From: Vibrio mediterranei
Lineage (GTDB): Bacteria; Pseudomonadota; Gammaproteobacteria; Enterobacterales; Vibrionaceae
Assembly (NCBI RefSeq): GCF_900088415.1
Contig: NZ_FLLQ01000008.1
Location: forward strand, 1 to 64,000
Length of the DNA: 64,000 nt
Direction: 5' to 3'
Shown here: positions 61,628-64,000 of the stretch, piece by piece
Layout: every line of letters starts with the position of its first letter
Position numbering within the stretch: position 1 is the stretch's first letter
Notes under the pieces: model-generated
Seen by the model: the letters and a program-made list of their open reading frames with translations, nothing else
What the model was told of the DNA's origin: nothing
Databases searched by the model: none
Translations under genes and position numbers: made by a program

Positions 61628-64000
61628 TTAAGCACTTTTTACTTGTGCGTGAAGCTCTTGAACCGATGTCACTGTCGACTTCGCATCTGCGGTATGAGAC
61701 ATACAGGTTGCAAACGCTGCATTTAGCGTTGTGGTGTAGTTCACTTTCTCCGCAAGCGCGCCACGACGTAGAACTTTTGAGTCCTCAATCGCTTGACGAC
61801 CTGCTGCCGTGTTAACGATGTAGGTGTACTCGTTGTTCTTGATACGGTCTAGGATATGTGGACGACCTTCGTGTACCTTGTTTACAAGACGAGGGTTGAT
61901 TCCAGCTTCACCTAAGATTACTGCTGTACCGTGTGTTGCATCTAGTTGGTAGCCAAGCTTCGTTAGCTTAGAAGCTAGGTCAACCACGCGCTCTTTATCA
62001 CCTTCACGAACAGACAATAGCGCACGACCACCTTCAGGGTAAACATTGCCACAACCTAGCTCTGCTTTCGCATAAGCTTCAGCAAATGTCGCACCGACAC
62101 CCATTACCTCACCAGTAGAACGCATTTCTGGGCCTAATAGTGGGTCAACGCCAGGGAACTTGTTGAATGGCAGTACCACTTCTTTCACTGAGTAGTAAGG
62201 AGGAATAATCTCTTTAGTGAAGCCTTGCGACTCTAGAGATTGACCCGCCATAACACGAGCAGCAATCTTAGCAATAGGTGCACCTGTTGCTTTCGATACA
62301 AACGGAACGGTACGCGCTGCACGTGGGTTAACTTCAATCAAGTAAACCTTGTTGTTCTTAACCGCAAACTGAGTGTTCATTAGACCACGAACACCCAACT
62401 CAAACGCTAGCTTTTCAACTTGCTCACGCATTGTATCTTGGATTTCTTGGCTTAGCGTGTATGCAGGAAGTGAACATGCTGAGTCACCAGAGTGAACACC
62501 TGCTTGTTCGATATGCTCCATAATACCGCCGATAACCACTCGCTCACCGTCACATAGTGCGTCGATGTCAACCTCAACGGCGTCATCTAGGAAGCTATCT
62601 AACAGAACAGGAGACTCGTTAGAAACACTCACAGCTTCGTTGAAGTAACGACGTAGATCTTGCTCGTCGTAAACAATTTCCATTGCGCGACCACCTAGTA
62701 CATACGATGGACGAACAACCAATGGGAAGCCGATTTCGCGAGATTTCTCTACCGCTTGCTCCATTGTCGTTACTGTTGCGTTTTCTGGTTGTAGAAGGCC
62801 AAGACGGTCTACCGCTACTTGGAAACGCTCACGGTCTTCTGCACGGTCGATAGCGTCAGGGCTAGTACCAATGATTGGCACACCAGCAGCTTCTAAAGCA
62901 CGAGCCAGTTTCAGAGGCGTTTGACCACCGTACTGAACGATTACGCCTTTCGGTTTCTCTACTCGAGCGATAGCCAATACATCTTCCAGTGTAACTGGTT
63001 CGAAGTACAGACGGTCAGACGTATCGTAGTCAGTTGAAACCGTTTCTGGGTTACAGTTAACCATGATGGTCTCGTAACCGTCTTCGCGTAGTGCTAAAGA
63101 TGCGTGTACACAACAGTAATCAAATTCGATACCTTGGCCGATACGGTTTGGACCGCCACCTAGGATCATGATTTTGTCTTTATCTGTTGGATTCGCCTCA
63201 CATTCGTCATCATAAGAGGAGTACATGTAAGCGGTATCAGAAGAGAACTCAGCCGCACAAGTATCAACGCGCTTGTACACTGGGTGGATATCGTATTGGT
63301 CACGCAGACGACGAATTTCGCTTTCCGCTACACCTAGAATCTTAGATAGGCGCGCATCAGCAAAACCTTTACGCTTAAGCTTGTTTAGCTCTTGCTTATC
63401 AAGGCCTGCAAAACCTTTCGCTCGCAGTTCTTGCTCTAGTTTCACAATCTCTTCGATTTGAACTAGGAACCAACGGTCGATTTGTGTCAGGTTGAAGACA
63501 CCATCTACAGATAGACCTGCACGGAATGCGTCAGCGATATACCAAATACGCTCGGCACCAGCTTCTTTCAGCTCGTGGCGGATTTTAGACAGTGCATCAG
63601 GAGCATCAAGGTCAACCATTTCGTCAAAGCCAGTCGCGCCAACTTCTAGGCCACGAAGCGCTTTTTGTAGCGACTCTTGTTGGTTACGACCAATCGCCAT
63701 TACCTCACCAACTGACTTCATCTGTGTTGTTAGACGGTCGTTAGCGCCAGCAAACTTCTCGAAGTTAAAACGAGGAATCTTAGTTACTACGTAGTCGATA
63801 GTTGGTTCGAACGATGCTGGTGTGGCACCACCCGTGATATCGTTCATCAGTTCATCTAGTGTGAAACCAACCGCTAGTTTCGCTGCAATCTTAGCGATAG
63901 GGAAACCCGTTGCTTTAGACGCTAGAGCAGAAGAGCGAGATACACGTGGGTTCATCTCGATGATAACCATACGGCCATCTTTCGGGTTGATACCAAACTG
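61628..64000 (-). CDS. carB: Carbamoyl-phosphate synthase large subunit (partial, 5' end outside window)
   Basis: CarB makes carbamoyl phosphate from ammonia (delivered by CarA), bicarbonate and two ATP, for arginine and pyrimidines. The visible 790 residues are the C-terminal three quarters; the frame is open to base 64000 (QFGINPKDGRMVIIEMNPRV), corresponding to about residue 286 of the roughly 1076-residue family. Present are the end of the first ATP-grasp domain (EMNPRVSRSSALASKATG), the oligomerisation domain and the second ATP-grasp domain (PLVVRPSYVLGGRAMEIV, EVNPRAARTVPFVSKATG). The C-terminal allosteric MGS-like domain (LLSVREGDKERVVDL onward) is also present. carA should lie just beyond the window. 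Confidence 0.98.
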   Translation of the reverse strand, partial: QFGINPKDGRMVIIEMNPRVSRSSALASKATGFPIAKIAAKLAVGFTLDELMNDITGGATPASFEPTIDYVVTKIPRFNFEKFAGANDRLTTQMKSVGEVMAIGRNQQESLQKALRGLEVGATGFDEMVDLDAPDALSKIRHELKEAGAERIWYIADAFRAGLSVDGVFNLTQIDRWFLVQIEEIVKLEQELRAKGFAGLDKQELNKLKRKGFADARLSKILGVAESEIRRLRDQYDIHPVYKRVDTCAAEFSSDTAYMYSSYDDECEANPTDKDKIMILGGGPNRIGQGIEFDYCCVHASLALREDGYETIMVNCNPETVSTDYDTSDRLYFEPVTLEDVLAIARVEKPKGVIVQYGGQTPLKLARALEAAGVPIIGTSPDAIDRAEDRERFQVAVDRLGLLQPENATVTTMEQAVEKSREIGFPLVVRPSYVLGGRAMEIVYDEQDLRRYFNEAVSVSNESPVLLDSFLDDAVEVDIDALCDGERVVIGGIMEHIEQAGVHSGDSACSLPAYTLSQEIQDTMREQVEKLAFELGVRGLMNTQFAVKNNKVYLIEVNPRAARTVPFVSKATGAPIAKIAARVMAGQSLESQGFTKEIIPPYYSVKEVVLPFNKFPGVDPLLGPEMRSTGEVMGVGATFAEAYAKAELGCGNVYPEGGRALLSVREGDKERVVDLASKLTKLGYQLDATHGTAVILGEAGINPRLVNKVHEGRPHILDRIKNNEYTYIVNTAAGRQAIEDSKVLRRGALAEKVNYTTTLNAAFATCMSHTADAKSTVTSVQELHAQVKSA

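Noticed and set aside
63492..63794. A 100-codon plus-strand frame inside carB
   Set aside because: Antisense to a conserved enzyme; similar shadows occur throughout carB because of its codon use.

Overview
The window is chromosomal DNA from a gammaproteobacterium, almost certainly a Vibrio. The protein sequences are close to Escherichia coli orthologues. The gene order combines E. coli-like blocks (raiA-pheL-pheA, ettA/slt-trpR/yjjX, thrLABC near arcA, arcB-yhcC-gltBD, mtnN-btuF-yadS) with features I associate with Vibrio: arcA and arcB almost adjacent, two tandem glutamate synthase operons, and a BtsSR two-component system close to a CstA-type transporter gene. It is core genome. I see no phage, insertion sequence, CRISPR array, integron or tRNA gene.

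Layout. 1-730: the 5' end of a 16S rRNA gene (minus strand) with its leader, boxA and two tandem promoters. 733-6000: clpB, pgeF and rluD (minus), with bamD divergent. 6076-9620: an MltF-like lytic transglycosylase, raiA behind several CRP-like sites, then the phenylalanine attenuator (pheL) and pheA. 9652-16520: an OmpA-like lipoprotein, yjjX, trpR, slt, ettA and an M23 peptidase. 16542-18900: the tyrosine-pathway operon aroF-tyrA with perfect TyrR boxes. 19002-26870: the pyruvate-sensing type pair btsS-btsR, the peptidoglycan-recycling genes nagZ, anmK and murQ, a small lipoprotein, and a CstA/BtsT-family transporter preceded by a striking array of BtsR-like direct repeats. 26883-28760: an oxidoreductase and an arylamine N-acetyltransferase. 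28822-33830: the complete threonine operon with leader peptide, attenuator and terminator. 34023-40434: a predicted outer-membrane protein, an RraA homologue, a DUF3293 protein, arcA, a lipoprotein overlapping arcB, and yhcC. 40435-53320: two consecutive glutamate synthase operons of different subfamilies. 53333-61461: a DUF1499 lipoprotein, mtnN, a CbiB-like gene, btuF, yadS, modF, a flavodoxin, a LysR regulator, a TSUP permease and an outer-membrane barrel. 61549-64000: the 3' three quarters of carB.

How the genes work together. Amino-acid biosynthesis dominates (Phe, Tyr, Thr, Glu and carbamoyl phosphate). Its control elements are readable in the DNA: two leader-peptide attenuators, TyrR boxes, and a structured leader before the first gltB. 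A second theme is sensing of energy and carbon state: ArcAB with an FNR box, BtsSR with its likely target, and CRP-like sites at raiA. A third is peptidoglycan turnover (Slt, MltF-like, NagZ, AnmK, MurQ, M23 peptidase, PgeF).

The most interesting observations are the five- to six-copy BtsR-type repeat array upstream of the transporter, the structured leader of the first glutamate synthase operon, the 22-bp-spaced direct repeat before the second one, and a ModF whose first ATPase domain has lost its Walker A lysine. I found no wholly new multi-gene system.
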